A stretch of 64,000 nt of DNA from Candolleomyces eurysporus (taxonomy: Eukaryota > Basidiomycota > Agaricomycetes > Agaricales > Psathyrellaceae): contig JANBPK010001194.1 in assembly GCA_027579435.1 (NCBI GenBank), positions 62,001 through 126,000 on the forward strand, in the 5' to 3' direction. Positions 1 to 12,353 of the stretch are shown here, piece by piece. How positions within the stretch are numbered: position 1 is the first letter of the stretch; each line of letters starts with the position of its first letter. Below the pieces are notes generated by a model. The model did no database searches. It was not told where the DNA came from and saw only the letters and a program-made list of their open reading frames with translations. A program made the position numbers and the translations under genes.

Positions 1-3000
1 GGAGAAAGGACTTACAGGAATACGTTATTTGCAACTGTCAAGTTCAAACCAAGTGCGCCCTGGAAGAAGATTTAATGCCCAGGCTTGTTGGGAAGATATA
101 ATAAAACACATACAGCCTTCAGGGAAATCAGCATAACCCTCGGATTAGTTCCAGAGGTGTCAAAGCTATCTTGCTCGTCCATAGCAGCATCTTCATCTCC
201 AGGCGTATAATCGTCTTCGCTATCTCCAGCGTCCTCTTCAGCCAAGCTTCGTCGAGATTTGTCTTTTTTACGAGAAGATTGACGCCCGCGGCTAGATTTC
301 TCGGCGTTTCCACTCGAGTTCTCGATCGGAACAGAAAATCTGGCAATTGCCTCTTGTCGACGCCTAGCAGACATCTTTCCGTCGAACTGAACGAATGGGA
401 TGCTACTCATCCGTTAGATTGTTTCATTTGCCGATAAATTGAGAGGACACACCCTTCCTCTTTGAAAGCCTCAGCAATCTGTGTAAATTGTGAGCATTTT
501 CCATGGCAAAAAGTAGGTAATCCGGCATACTTTATCCAAGAACGAGGTAAATTGGGAGAAAACCAAGCATTTTTCGTCTGATGGGATGAGGCGCAGAAGT
601 TGAACCAGCTGATCAACCTTCGCTGAAGACCCACTCAGCGTTTCCTCAGGGGTTTCTTCACGACGTGGCGCCTGTGTAAGCTCAGGGGGAGGCGCTCGTT
701 CAAACAAGTCAGCAGCAGTCAACTCGCGGCGATCCTACAAAACCATTAGACCAGCATATCTATATCGTCGAAACACTTTACCATTGGGCACCGTGCATCA
801 CGAGTGATGACTTCCATGATGCTATGTGGAAGAAAGTCAATCCAGAATCTCTGGGGGATACGAGCTGCTCAGCTTACCATCCAACACAGAACATATGCGC
901 ACAGCTCGTAATCCTGGCGTCGTCCAGGACATTGAAACAGATAGGACATTCTTCACAGTCCTCTATCGCTTGAGCCAACATGTCCTGGAGTTTAAGCTTC
1001 TGCTCAGGGGTCACTGGAATAGCAGGTTTGTCTCCCTTGGAGTTTTCCTCTGCCGCCTTGAGCTCCTCCAAATAGTTGGCAGGGAGAAGACCTGGGTGCA
1101 ACGCCAGCTGCCTGAGCCTCGTAAGCATACTAAGAACATTCGATTGCATCTATGAAGCGTTAATATCAGAAGTACATCGTAAAATGGGTTCCTCACAATG
1201 GTCGACGAAGATGTGCTGAGCATGGTTTCGAACCGGCTTTGAGAGATTTTTTCAATCTCATCGTAGTAGCGCTGAATTTTCGTGGTGAGAAGACACTTGA
1301 GAAATAAACAGGGAAATAACTCACCCGGGCTTCCTCTGTAAGAGTAACTGGAACCTTGATCATTTCTACCTGTAATCGAGGTTAGACTGGCAAGGAGATC
1401 AACAACACCGCGACCTACTGGAGGCAAAGCAATCAGAGGGACACCGTTCGAGTCTTGCATCTGGAGGCCATTTTGACGTTAATAAGGAAGGTGGGCTAAA
1501 TTTGAGGGCTACCAACCTCTTTCGTTCGGCGAATGCAGACATTGCTCATCAAAGCCTGTACACAGTCTGGATTAGCAAGTCAGACCGGCGTATTCAAGGA
1601 GAGAACTAACCCTTAGCAGCTCGGCGCCATTAGGATCACCGTTCTTGAGAGGCCTGAGGAGAAGACGCTTGAAGAAATCTTCATTATCGAGTGGTTGGCA
1701 AATCCTCAAAAAGGTCAGAATGGATCCAAGATCCTACGAAGGTTTATCAGAAAACAGTTCTTCCCCAAGCAATAAATAGATTGTACCCTGGGTGAGTTGA
1801 TCTGCATGAAATGTTAATAACCTGGTCACAGCAGAGTAAAACATAACATACGATCGGCGTGCCAGTCAGCACCCATCGTTTGTCCGCGTTTAGTTCAACA
1901 ACAGCGCGGGCCATCTTGGTCTTTGGGTTGCGAATAACGTGGCCTTCATCTAGAATGATTCTCTAACGGAACAGTGAGTTGAGCGACCAATTCCCCTTCC
2001 GAAAGCTAACCTTCCACGCAACGTCGAACAGTGTTCGTTCCACCTTTTTCTTCTTCCTACTGGGTCCCGCTGCAGAGCTGCCTTCAGATTGAGTGTGCTC
2101 TCCGGCAATGGTCTGGTACGTGGTGATTACAATGTCGTAGCGCTGAAGCTCTTCAGCACTGATTGACCTGTTGTTACCATAATACAAATAAGTCGATACT
2201 TTTCCTCGAACGCAGTGATCCAAAATCTGCTTTTCCCAGTTCGACAAAATGGAAACGGGCGCGACTATAAATGCCAATTTTCAGTAAACCGTGGACGACA
2301 CCAAGAGAGAGCAAAGTACCGATCAAGGTTGCCCTGGAAAATCCGGGAGTTTTCTCCTTTTTCGTCGCCACGACGAGAGCGATCATGGTGAGCGTTTTGC
2401 CCAGTCCCTTGGTGAACGCAAGAATCAGTCATGTCACCGGTAATATGGAATACTGAATTTACCATGGCATCACCGACCAAGGCGCCTTTCCCCAAGGCAG
2501 GAGGATTTTGTTGCGGAGTCTTCGTTGCAACTTTGCAGAGTATTTACTGAGCAGGAACTCTTCTCAGAATCTTGCTTACGACTCACCGTTGAAATAGAAG
2601 CTCTAGGACTAAGATTAGCTGCAAGTTCGATATTATACAACTGTTAACTTACCTTGTTACCGACTTTCCTCAGCTGCCAGAACTGGACGGGTGAATCCGT
2701 CTCCTTGGTTGGCAAGACTGGGTTCTCTTTTTCAATGCACCATCGCAAGGCTTGAGACTGGTGATCATTAGTACAAGGTAGGTCAAGACTTAGATATCGG
2801 CTTAACGAACCTGATGCTTAAGCAAGTCAACCTGGAGGTGACCACTGGCAATTCCAGGGGGATCGGGGTGCACAGGAAGATTGAGAATATCGTCCTTGGA
2901 ACAGAGAGTATCGAGCAGGGAGCTGCGTCGACCTTCGTCGTTCACTCTCTCAAGAGTATTGAGCGTCTGTTGCAATTCTTGCGCCCTTTGTAACGCTTCT

Positions 3001-4385
3001 TGCTGTTTCTTTATGGCCTCGAGTTGGGCTGGAGTAGGTCCCTGCACTCTAGGCTTACTAGGGCCTGCGTTTGCTCTTACGGCTGCAGCGGCCTGTCGAC
3101 TAGCGGTGGGCATTGCGGCAACGCGACCACCAATCACAGATCGTGCGCTCGTGCTCGCTACGGGGGCTTGAGGGCGATTCTGAGTAGCATTCGACCTCGC
3201 CTGGTAAGGAAGCTTAGGCATAACCAAGCCCCGCTTGTCAGGACTACCGTAAAACTTCAGGGTACTGACGACTGGGTTAGCCTGAGGAAACGGTTGACGA
3301 CAAAGAAGGTACGCACATCGAGAGGGTATAGCCGGAGGAACCGGTCACTTGTCAAAATATCAGTGAACGGAGCAATTAGGATTTGAAAAGTAGCTTACAG
3401 TTGCCGTCGTTGATCACACCTTCCACTGTGATCAACTTCTTATCAAGTAATGGAGACAGTTGGGAAGCGACCCCGCGAGAGAGATGTCCGACTTGTTGTC
3501 GGCTAATGTTCTTAACTTGAATGGCATTCCTATCGTAAGGATTTTGTGGTTCTCGAACCAGGAGAACCTCTTCCCCAGGACCGACCAATCCTATTTACCA
3601 TCAGAGCGCGCTCGAAGGACAAGGATTGGCTGTCTCACCCCTATAGTGTCGGATACCGACGACGTCAGTGTTCATGAACGCGTACATCTCGTCGCGAGCT
3701 TCCTCTTCGAGTGGCGCAGCTGCAGCCTCCTCTTCCTCTGCAATCATAGCACGCCGAGTTCCTTGAGTCAGAGGGGGAGGAACGAGACTCGTGGAAGAGT
3801 CAGCCTTGCGCTTCACAGCTGTACTGGTCGTGGCTACGCCAGAAGCGCTCCTAACTTTAGCAGTAGTTGGGACATCCGAAGGGTCAACTCGGCGAAGGGA
3901 TACGGCCAAGCGAACCTTTTGCTGGTCCGAAGAGCTATATGAGAAAGTGTCAGGGTTGTTTATAGGCAGCGACTGAGGCACTTACTCTAAGTCTTTGAAC
4001 CCAATGATTCTGTCAACAGTAACACCGGCCAATAGGTTTAGAATAGCTGGTGTTACGCAGCCCCTGAAACAGAGGTTTAGACTCAACGTTATGTCCGGAC
4101 ATCGAGAACCTTACCAGTGTCTCCATTCGACGGTCTCGTTGACACCATCCCTGACAACCAGTCCGTACCGGAGAGTACCAGGGGGCATGCTAGAATTCTA
4201 CCATTGAAACAGATGTCAGAAATGCCAATATGAGATGCAATTCGCTTACCTTGCAAGGGGGCGGGGCATGGCATTTTGCGCGTATGCTTTTACTGTACTA
4301 TAATTCGCGTCAGAGTCGGCAAAGAATACACGACACCACTGATATAGACGCTTACTCCTATAGTATGGCCGTAATTTGGCGCCAT
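1..4385 (-). CDS. RAD5: RAD5/HLTF-like SNF2 translocase with RING and N-terminal PARP-type zinc finger (3' end outside window)
   Basis: This is a DNA-dependent ATPase and probable ubiquitin ligase of the Rad5/HLTF branch, which in known members polyubiquitinates PCNA and remodels stalled forks in the nucleus. Joined exons give, in order: a PARP-type zinc finger (about 4080-4385, with C-x5-C and WRHWGC); a HIRAN domain (about 3380-3640, VGIRHYRG then LVGPGEE across an intron); the SNF2 ATPase with Walker A GLGKT (about 2395) and DEGH (about 1945); a RING finger CEECPIC (about 940); and HELICc (KCLVFSQF about 570, GALGLNLT about 40). The start at 4385 is the first ATG that opens the zinc finger. 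The exons are short, and the last visible one ends at base 17, so the left edge lies in an intron. About 65 charged residues interrupt HELICc. It is divergent from NSE4. Exon boundaries in the middle were not all resolved. Confidence 0.85.
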
Positions 4386-4554
4386 TCTGGCTGTATGCGC
4401 GGTCAAAGGCGATTGGGAGAAAGCTTCGGCGTGACGGCAGGCGGGCTGTCACAGACGCGTCGGGAGCCAAACAACCACCAACGCGTTACCCATTGAATAG
4501 TAGGATTACATAACTCGCGTTGTCAACTTCCACCATCCTCGTCAATATTTCAGT
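4386..4554. promoter_or_regulatory. Shared divergent promoter, RAD5-like / NSE4
   Basis: Only 169 bp separate the two divergent start codons, so both core promoters and 5' UTRs must fit here. No TATA box stands out. Co-expression of the two repair genes is an inference from spacing. Confidence 0.5.
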
Positions 4555-5829
4555 ATGCCAAGTTCAGAGAAGAAAAGTCAGTTTGCTGGCTTGTATTGAA
4601 TATTATGATAATAACGTATGGTTTAGAGTCCCTTATTTTTGACCCCGATCAGGACCCAGAGGAGCAGCGAGAAGTCAGGCAGAATTATCGCGCTCTGAAC
4701 CGCAGGGTCAAAGGTGCGTCGCGTTCAAGTTCTCCAACCAAACCCAGCATCTTGACGCCGAGACTCAGAGCAGCAGGCAAATCCAAATGACTACACTGCC
4801 GAAGATATCCTCAGAGGGGTCCAGGAAGCTGACCAACTCTTTGATAAGGGTGAATAGCTTTCCTCTGAGCTCTGCGCACCCATCTCATCTATTTCCAGTC
4901 AAACAGCCACAAGAGGCAACGTTAGACTCGCACTTTCTGCTCATTGCGTCCAATGTCGGCGCACAGAAAGCTCGAGCGATGAAATCGGGCTCCGGCACGT
5001 TTGATGTCGATGATTTCATTTCTCAACTTGTTACATACATGGGGGGGTGGAAAGGGCGTCGCAGACGAGAATATCGAGCGACATTTGGACGGTGATGATG
5101 CGATCGACACACCACTGGACTGGGCCAAGATCGGTCGAAAAGCAATGGCGAAGAGCCGGAGAGCCCCAGCGATGGGGTTTATGTTGGGGCCTTTGTCCCT
5201 CGAGCAGAAGAAGCGCGTTATTGCCAGGCGGGCAAGGCAAGAGAAGAGTAACGAAGAAGCGAGGAGACCGCAGGAACTCAAGGAAGAGGACATCCAACGT
5301 TCGGAAAACGAGACTGTGAAGAACGTGGCGCAGGTCAGTGTATCAAAGCCTCATTTCGATGTCGTGCTCAAGCTTCCTGGGTCCGAAGATCGAGGAACTA
5401 CTGTCAGAAGAAGGCCAAATCAATCTATTCAGTTTCATTATCAACCCTAATGACTTCGCTCAATCCGTTGAGAATATGTTCTACCTGTCATTCTTGATCC
5501 GCGACGGCAAGGTCGCGCTTGAAACCACAGAGGAAGGGGAACCCATTATTTGTTGAGTCCACCTTTTGTGAATAATGAGCTCTGGCTAATTGGCATGCCA
5601 GACGTTTGCGAGCCACCAAGCGATGAAGATTATAGCTCAGGCCTAAAGAAGCAGCAACTGGTGCTCGAGTTCGACATGAAAGTATGGAGAGTAAGCTCTT
5701 TCAGGATTCCTGTGTGGGTTCGAGCTAAACCTTCCCTAGCGAGCAATTGAAGTTTTCAACATTACTGAGTCCAAGATACCGGACCGACCCAAAGCTGAGA
5801 CGAAATTGGGGGACAAGTGGTATGGCTAA
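4555..5829 (+). CDS. NSE4: Nse4, kleisin subunit of the SMC5/6 complex (7 exons)
   Basis: Nse4 is the kleisin that bridges the Smc5/Smc6 heads in the nuclear SMC5/6 complex, which acts in recombination and fork repair. Exons are 4555-4576, 4627-4713, 4769-4849, 4899-5333, 5389-5551, 5602-5690 and 5740-5829, giving 321 residues. The sequence shows the N-terminal LIFDPDQDPEE motif, the ATLDS segment, PLDWAKIGRKA with FMLGPLS, and a full C-terminal Nse4 domain (INLFSFIINPNDFAQSVEN, DGEPII-like, LVLEFDMKVWR). The start at 4555 is chosen because its 22-nt exon reads MPSSEKKK into the conserved motif through a 50-nt intron. Exon 4 carries a 7-G run (5041-5047) that breaks the frame. With 6 G the total is exactly divisible by three, so this is read as an assembly error. 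Confidence 0.92.
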
Positions 5830-5958
5830 CGCTCCAGATCGCGCTATGCCTGCGTTCCATTGTATACCGCTCTCCATTCCACGATAAGCTCTTCCTTGAC
5901 AGTTATGCTCGCATAATGCTTTCCTTACAGAGACTTCCCATTTATTCCGTTAGATTAG

Positions 5959-8900
5959 CTATGAATGTGCGATGATGAATGTATCCAACCCGAGAGGAAG
6001 CATATCGGAGTCTTTCAATTCCTGGCGATCCCATGAGGTTTTGGCCAGCTAAGATCGGCCCCACAACATGTCAGTCTCCAACAACAATCGAAAAATGAGG
6101 GGCATTTACCTGCTCTGAAGCTTCGTTCAACGAAACAACGTTCATGTGGTCAGGAACGTTCCCAGAATTCTGCGCAAGTTCACAATTAGTAGCTCGCAAG
6201 GGGTACAGTACTAGTTGGACTCTTACGAGTATAGTTTCGTCCACGTCTCGGACATGCAACTTCAAGTCGAGTGGTAGTTGCGAAGGGAAGATGACCGCAT
6301 GGACGGTAGGGGTATACGGGCGCTCTGATGACACTTGCTGAGCGTATTTCTATTTTCTATCAGCCTTGCGGACATTGCAGGCACACTGCTGGCGACTCAC
6401 AGTAGCAATATCAAGGGCAAGTCGGATATCCTGGCGGCGACCGCGTGCGTTCGAGCCAACGACAACGAATAGTTCCCATATGCAGTTTACCACGTATACC
6501 GACTTGCAAGGGTTCACTTCGTTCAACAAAAAANTCGACTGGCAAAAGCTAAAAAAAAANCAATAAGCATCGATATCAAGAATCAGAGAGCGGAATGTCG
6601 CCTACCGTGTTAGTCCTTTTGCTTGCATCAACCCTCCAAACAGAAGGATTGAGATCGAGGGACGACGTCCTCCTCCACCTCCAGTAATCGGCCTCAGCAA
6701 ACGGTGATTCCCCCAAAATCATCCAAAACATTTCGTTGTCGTCGTCTTCGCCTTGAGTGAGCTCAACGATATCCGCCTCTCCACATATGCTTCTTGCATA
6801 TGCCAAAGCAGCCTCACGCTCAGCAGCGACGGAACCAGTGCCATACCAGACATAGATCGTTCCAAGCATCGACAGGCAGTAGCTGAACGCCGAACAGAGG
6901 TTCTTCACGCTCTGTGCAAGTGATGCTAAATCAGGTCTCTGCGTTACGGATCGAGCAATAGATACTTACGAGGTCGTGCTCGTCAATGAAGATGATATCA
7001 TCCACAGCGCGTACAAGGTGCATAGTCGTGTTCTCCGCCGTCCAATGTGCTCGAGTTCCCTAAAGAACAAGTTAAACAATTAGCGGCTCACGATGAAAAC
7101 CACAACTCGCCTGTCTGATCGACAGCCTGCCTCCTAACAGGCGTACCAAGTGTGCTGGTTCTGTGCATTGTCGCACAATGACCTAGAAAACACCAATGAC
7201 TATTGAGTCTCGAGGAGTCGGAAGTAAGAGATCAACTCACAGGGGTAGTGCCGTATCTCCGACCGAGCTCATGTAGCTTCTTCTCCTCCACCTCGCCGAA
7301 CTGAGAATGCTTCCCAAGCCATCCCCATACGAACGTATCGACGAGTCCGCTCGATGCGGACTTGCAACGGTGGATAACAGCAAGGGTTTCACGATCATAA
7401 AAGATGGTTTCATCCTGAGTTACGGTCGTGCCGTTAGACCCGACGATACTGATGACCTCAACCGAGATGGGCTTTGCATCGGCTGGGATTGGGGATGCTG
7501 AGGTTGCGGGTCGGAACATCACCGACAAATTTACCCGTGGAAGGGGACCATCATCGTGCACTGCGTCAACGAAGAACGTCAGTCAGCCTACAGTAAAAGA
7601 GAAAAAAAAAATTGTTCGGGAATTGACCTAGGGTAACAACGCCGGAATCCTTGACTTCGGGTTGTTCTTGAATGACGGCTGAATGTTGCTGCCCAGGTGC
7701 CACTGCGCGTCCATCCGTACGTGAAAATGTGTTCGCAGGGGATGGCGCCGGAGTTGCCTCCTCCTTGAGCGGGGGCAGGGTCACAAAGGAATCATAGCTC
7801 GACTTTCTCTTCTCTGAAGCTCCAGGCGAAAGTGTGTGCCTCATCACAGGGCTTCGTGTTTCCTCCTTTTCCAATACCAAGCCACGCTCTTCGGCTCCAG
7901 ATTGGCTCGGAGAGGTCGGGCTCCTAGCATCCTTAGACGCGGCATGTTCGCTCAATGCTTGGGCCACCTCCATCACAGTGGCTCTCGATCCGGTGCTGGG
8001 AATGCGTGGTTGCGGACTAGGGGAGGCCGGGGNCGGCTCTCTTTCCCTCATGGGATTGGGCTACTGGGATGTTGATGGAACTTGGTCTCTCGAACGATTT
8101 CTTTGGCGTTATCGCCCTGTTGACGGGTTCAAGGCTTCGGGGATCCTTGGTCATACCCGGAAGTGCTTGTCTTATGCCTGAATATTGCTTGGGTTGCCTT
8201 GGTGCCTCATTCTGCGGGGGAAATGTGGGTGATAACAGAGGCTTCGGGGTTATGGGTCCAACATTCTTCCATTGCTCAGCCAACGCTCCAGTCTTGGAAA
8301 CCGGACGAGCCTGTTGCGCAACCTGGATTTCGGCTGCAGGCCTCAGAGTAGTTACCCGCTCCTCCACAACAGCCTTTCTCGTTTCCGGTAAAACAGATCC
8401 AGTACTTTGACCGTGTTGATTGCTTGACGCCTTCCTAGGCCTCTTCGCCCGATCTTTGGTGGGCTACAGAACGAGCGACACACCAAGATGTGTCATGTTC
8501 AGCAGAACCGGAAACATGGTCAAGTATGGTCGACATTTTATTTGAGTCGCAGATTGTACATGTAAAAGAACAAAGCAGAGCAAAAGATGTCGTGAGCAGA
8601 CCAACTCTATAACGTTATTATCACCAAGATTAACGCACATGGATCAACGGTTTACCAGTGGGGGCTGGAAGTTCCGAAGTTATGTGGTGTTTCGACGTCG
8701 GTTTATTATCAGCGGGCTTCGTCTGACCAGCACCACGAGAGGCCGGACGTTTAACACCAAGTTCGTCGACTGTCGATTGTTCGACGAACATGGTAGTAGC
8801 GGAACCGAGAGGTCCAGAGGCCGATTTCATCTTTTCCATCAATTGAGCGGTGGTTCTGGGAGTAAGAGGCGGGTCATCGGTAGGAAAGGTCGACGGAGGC

Positions 8901-10946
8901 CTCGAAGGCTTCTGCGAAGGTGTCGTAGACTTCAAGGCGGCGGTTGCTGGGGTGGTCGGGGTGGAACGTGACGGTGTCTGGGGATCAATAGTGACGGCTC
9001 TGCGAATAGGAGTGTTGAATGTAGACTTCACAGGAGAAACCGGCGATGTCGCTCCTTGGGTTGAGGGTGGCCACCGATCCAGCACAGAGCCTTTCCTGAG
9101 GCTAGAGGGCTGTAATTTCTCCACGGGGGCGGGAGACGCCGTTGTCGAGCTGGGAGTTGATTTGGTTTCAAGACCGTGACTGACTTTGACCATATTCTGA
9201 ACGAATCCACGACCTTGGAGTCGGCTGATGCTGGGAGTCACATCCTTGGCTGGTGAAGCCTTCTGGAACGCAGGAGACGGGATAGCTGACGCAGATATCT
9301 TGGGAGTTGAAGGGGGCAGGCGGGGTTCTGGCTGTATGGGCCTCGCGAGGGCAGCGGTCGCGATGACAGGAGAGCGCGAGGGCTGAGGGGCGACGGGATA
9401 TTTGGGAAGGAAACTTGGGGTAGACATCGTGCGTTCCCGATTTGAAGGAGTCAACCGCCCTGGGTTCGGGGTGGGTGGCGTCCAAAGTTTCGATGAGCTC
9501 TGCGGAGTAGGTTCTACCCCCTTCTCGATGACTGGAGGCTTCGGACTGCTTATAGCCCGTTCGCGATTTCCAGTCTTCTGAGGCGAGACCGACCGTTCTT
9601 GTCTCCGGTTCCAGGACCCCTCGTCACGAAGGTCAGTCGTAGACTTGGTTGCGACTAACGTCGAGTTCACCGGCTTTCGAGGAGAACTAGGACGGTCACC
9701 TCCATTCGATTTGGATGTACCAAATGAGGTGCTGGAAGGCCTTTCGAAACTCTTCTGCGATTTCACAGTGGATCTCGGAGTCGGGCTGGCTGAGGGGCGA
9801 TACCTTTCAGCATCTTCACTGCCAAAGTTTCGATTGTTGCTCCTGTCGAAGCTCTTTTGAGGCTTCAACGCGGAACTTGGAACGGGACTCGTAGATGGGC
9901 GATATCGTTCAGCATCTTCACTGCCATAGCTTCGGTTGTTNTNCCTNTCGAAGCTCTTTTGAGGCTTCAACGTGGCGCTCGGAGTGGGGCTCGCGGAGGG
10001 GCGGTAACGTTCAGCATCTTCAGTGCCATAGCTCCGATTGTTGCCCCTTTCAAAACTCTTCTGGGAACGCAAAGTTGAGCTTGGGGTTGGGCTGGCAGAT
10101 GGACGGTACCGTTCCGCCGCCTCTGTTCCAACGATAGACCCGGATGTTGGGGAGGTGGATCTCTGTCGCTCCTGGTCAGGTCGACGAAGATAACTGTTCC
10201 TGGACGAATCACTTGGTGTCCTGTTCCCACTACCAAGGGCTGATGCAACGGCTTTGAGGTCCGATATTGCCTTCTGGTTTTCTTCGCGAGCTTTGACTAA
10301 ACCACCACCCAAGTCTTTCTTCGACACCATTCCGGGCATCGCGACACCTCCCTTCCCGAAAATAGGATGCGGAGCCTTCAAATCAGGCTGGTTGAACTGG
10401 GTGGGATCGTGGGCATTCTGCTGCGGGGCATGTTTGTTCAAACGAGGCCCACTTGCCCGACCGCCAATGAATGAAGCCAAAGATACACCTTCAGATCTTC
10501 CACTGGCAGGTGCTTCTGGTAAATGGACCGAGTTCTGCCCCATGATTTTGCGAAGGGCTTCGTTCTGGTAGCCATGCCTCTCGGCAGGATCTCGCGGTTT
10601 GTCGAAACTCGAGGAATTGTTAGGTGGACTGGAGATGTTCAGCTGCTCGGAAACTCGAGCTGTTAAAGGGAAAGTATGTTTATCAGCGACAACGTGGTTG
10701 GCAGGACCAGGGACCGAACAGCTTACAGAGATCAACACTATCGTTTGGACGACCTGCACGGCTACTCCTCCTCAAACGAGCTTGACGTGCAGCGGCAATC
10801 TCTTCTTCCAATCGACGTTGCTCATTCTCTTCGTCAGCGTCGACTTGTCGTTGTAGAGCCTTGATTTTGCTCGTCCATTCTGCCAGATCAGTTTCTGGTT
10901 TGGGGAAGTCGACTGATCGTCTTGAGCTGGTACTGCGATAATCCAT
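5959..10946 (-). CDS. DUF4045-gelsolin protein, putative actin-severing/capping regulator (11 exons)
   Basis: The 1423-residue protein joins a long disordered Ser/Pro-rich N-terminal part to gelsolin-like modules, a fungal architecture annotated as DUF4045 plus gelsolin. Such proteins are expected to bind and remodel cytoplasmic actin. Exons on the minus strand are 10946-10727, 10659-8639, 8463-7628, 7560-7241, 7182-7111, 7059-6970, 6911-6606, 6548-6401, 6337-6227, 6169-6110 and 6048-5959. The N terminus has a charged coiled-coil-like segment (about 20-60). Gelsolin modules fill residues 1025-1423 (for example GTRAHWTAENTTMHLVR, KSVYVVNCIWE, and the final KTSWDRQ and LPLGLD). Intron 5 starts with GC. 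Ns at 8033 and 6534 must be dropped to keep frame, and the totals then close exactly. Intron 2 is unusually long (175 nt). Confidence 0.88.
9718..10131 (-). repeat. Coding tandem repeat, about 4 x 102 bp, inside the DUF4045-gelsolin gene
   Basis: Four adjacent 34-residue units share the core AERYRPSASPTPSS, then QKSFER and NNRSYG, with substitutions between copies. Three Ns (about 9941-9952) fall in the second unit at positions where the copies differ, which suggests read mis-assignment between copies. Here the Ns keep frame, unlike Ns elsewhere. Confidence 0.9.
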
Positions 10947-11325
10947 TGTCGTTTGACCGTCGGGTATAAAGGACACAAGGCCAAGCTGCTCGAGCGGCTT
11001 CCGATTCCTGAGCCCTTGGACGAGTATCGAGCGGGGAGGAGGTATCCAACGACCAAACTGGCTTAAAGCAGAAGGCAGGAAACCAACTGAACAGGGATGC
11101 CGCCAAACCATGGCCTTCACGTGATCACGCTTCAAAATGGAACAACTTGGTCCGAGTCGTTCACCCTCATTCACCGTGTTCCCCATAATTGGGTGTCTAA
11201 AAGATTGGGTTCATAATTAAAAATCACCGTACTATGGTCGTTGATGCATCTGCATGCAGTACATGAAGTCCGTATAATGTAAGGGATAAAGGATGGACAT
11301 AAAGTCTGTAGACTCAAGAATCCAA
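10947..11325. other. Intergenic, between gelsolin gene and GPI-anchored protein gene
   Basis: This holds the upstream region of the gelsolin gene and the 3' flank of the next minus-strand gene. An open frame runs upstream of the chosen gelsolin start (ATG at 11186), but the added residues have no domain features. No other gene is seen. Confidence 0.5.
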
Positions 11326-12268
11326 TCAAGCCAGCAGAGTGAAGACCGTGGAGACGACGGCCAGGCCGCTTACTGAAATTCCAGCCATGGAGAAGGAGCT
11401 GAGAGCACCGCTGTTGTTGCTGCCTTGAGTGGTGCCTGTCGTCTGGGACGCACTCTGCGTGATGCCGGAAGGAGTGGCACCATCTGTGCAACGGTCAGCG
11501 ATTGGGCATTCTCAGCATTGCAAGGAATTTGGGAACTTACCAGTGAAAGTAGCCCCACACTGCTCGTCGAAGGTAGTTTTGAGGCTAGGGGCGGACTCGG
11601 GAATATCCTGGGTGACGATATTGTACACCCCTTTGGCGCAGTTGGTGCAAGTGATGTTTTGAGCCAGAAGTGTCTGGGGAGGGTTCGCAACCAATTGCAC
11701 AATGTTGGACAAGCTGAGAGGGCCGGTAACTCCCTCGATGTCTCGGAGGGTCTGCGTGATACAGTTGTTCGATCCACTGCCATGGCAGATTGTTAAGTTA
11801 ACCCGTGCTAATCGATGTGCATAATCTGACTTACTCTTTCAAGCAGAGGACCTTCCTAACTGTTGGGTAGTACTGCTGAACGAGGGTAGTAATCGCGGTG
11901 GTGTCATCCGCTCCGGTAACGGATAATTCTGTCGAGCAGCCAGCGGTAATGTTGGAGACGACTTGAGCAATTGTCTCGTTACTGCAAGCCGGTGCCCCGC
12001 AGACCCCAGTCAACCAATTGTCGACAGTTGGAATAATTGACTGGGAAGAGTTTCCGGTGGCGATCGAAACGAGAGCAAGAGGATTCAGGCACGACGCAGC
12101 AGCAGGATTGAGGGCAATCGAAGACAAAGCCGATGTGCAACCGCTAGAAAGCCTACAAGGATTTAGTTGGGTTTAGTCTATGTGACCAGAATGACTTTGA
12201 AGGAGATTAACTAACGATTGAGCGGAGACGTAGGCAGCCAGTGCAACGAGGGTAACGGTGCGCAACAT
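11326..12268 (-). CDS. Secreted Cys-rich GPI-anchor-like protein (4 exons, 254 aa)
   Basis: Exons 12268-12216, 12152-11835, 11776-11541 and 11483-11326 give 254 residues. The N terminus MLRTVTLVALAAYVSAQS is a clear signal peptide, split from the mature part by intron 1. The mature protein has scattered cysteines (for example ITCTNCAKG and CGAPACSNE) and several N-glycosylation sequons. A Ser/Thr/Gly linker precedes a C-terminal hydrophobic tail (SVSGLAVVVSTVFTLLA), as in GPI-anchored wall proteins. I do not assign a family; mushrooms have many secreted proteins of this build. It is likely cell-surface or extracellular. A TATA box lies 79 bp upstream of the start. Confidence 0.8.
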
Positions 12269-12346
12269 TGCGAAAGATGATTAGGGTATGACAAGGGAAG
12301 GAAAGAAAGAAAGCTTTTGGAGAAGCTTGGGCGCGCAGTGCAACGG

Positions 12347-12353
12347 TTATATA
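12347..12353 (-). promoter_or_regulatory. TATA box of the GPI-anchored protein gene
   Basis: Reverse-strand TATATAA sits 79 bp before the ATG at 12268. The G/C flank and distance suit a strong, regulated core promoter. Confidence 0.65.
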
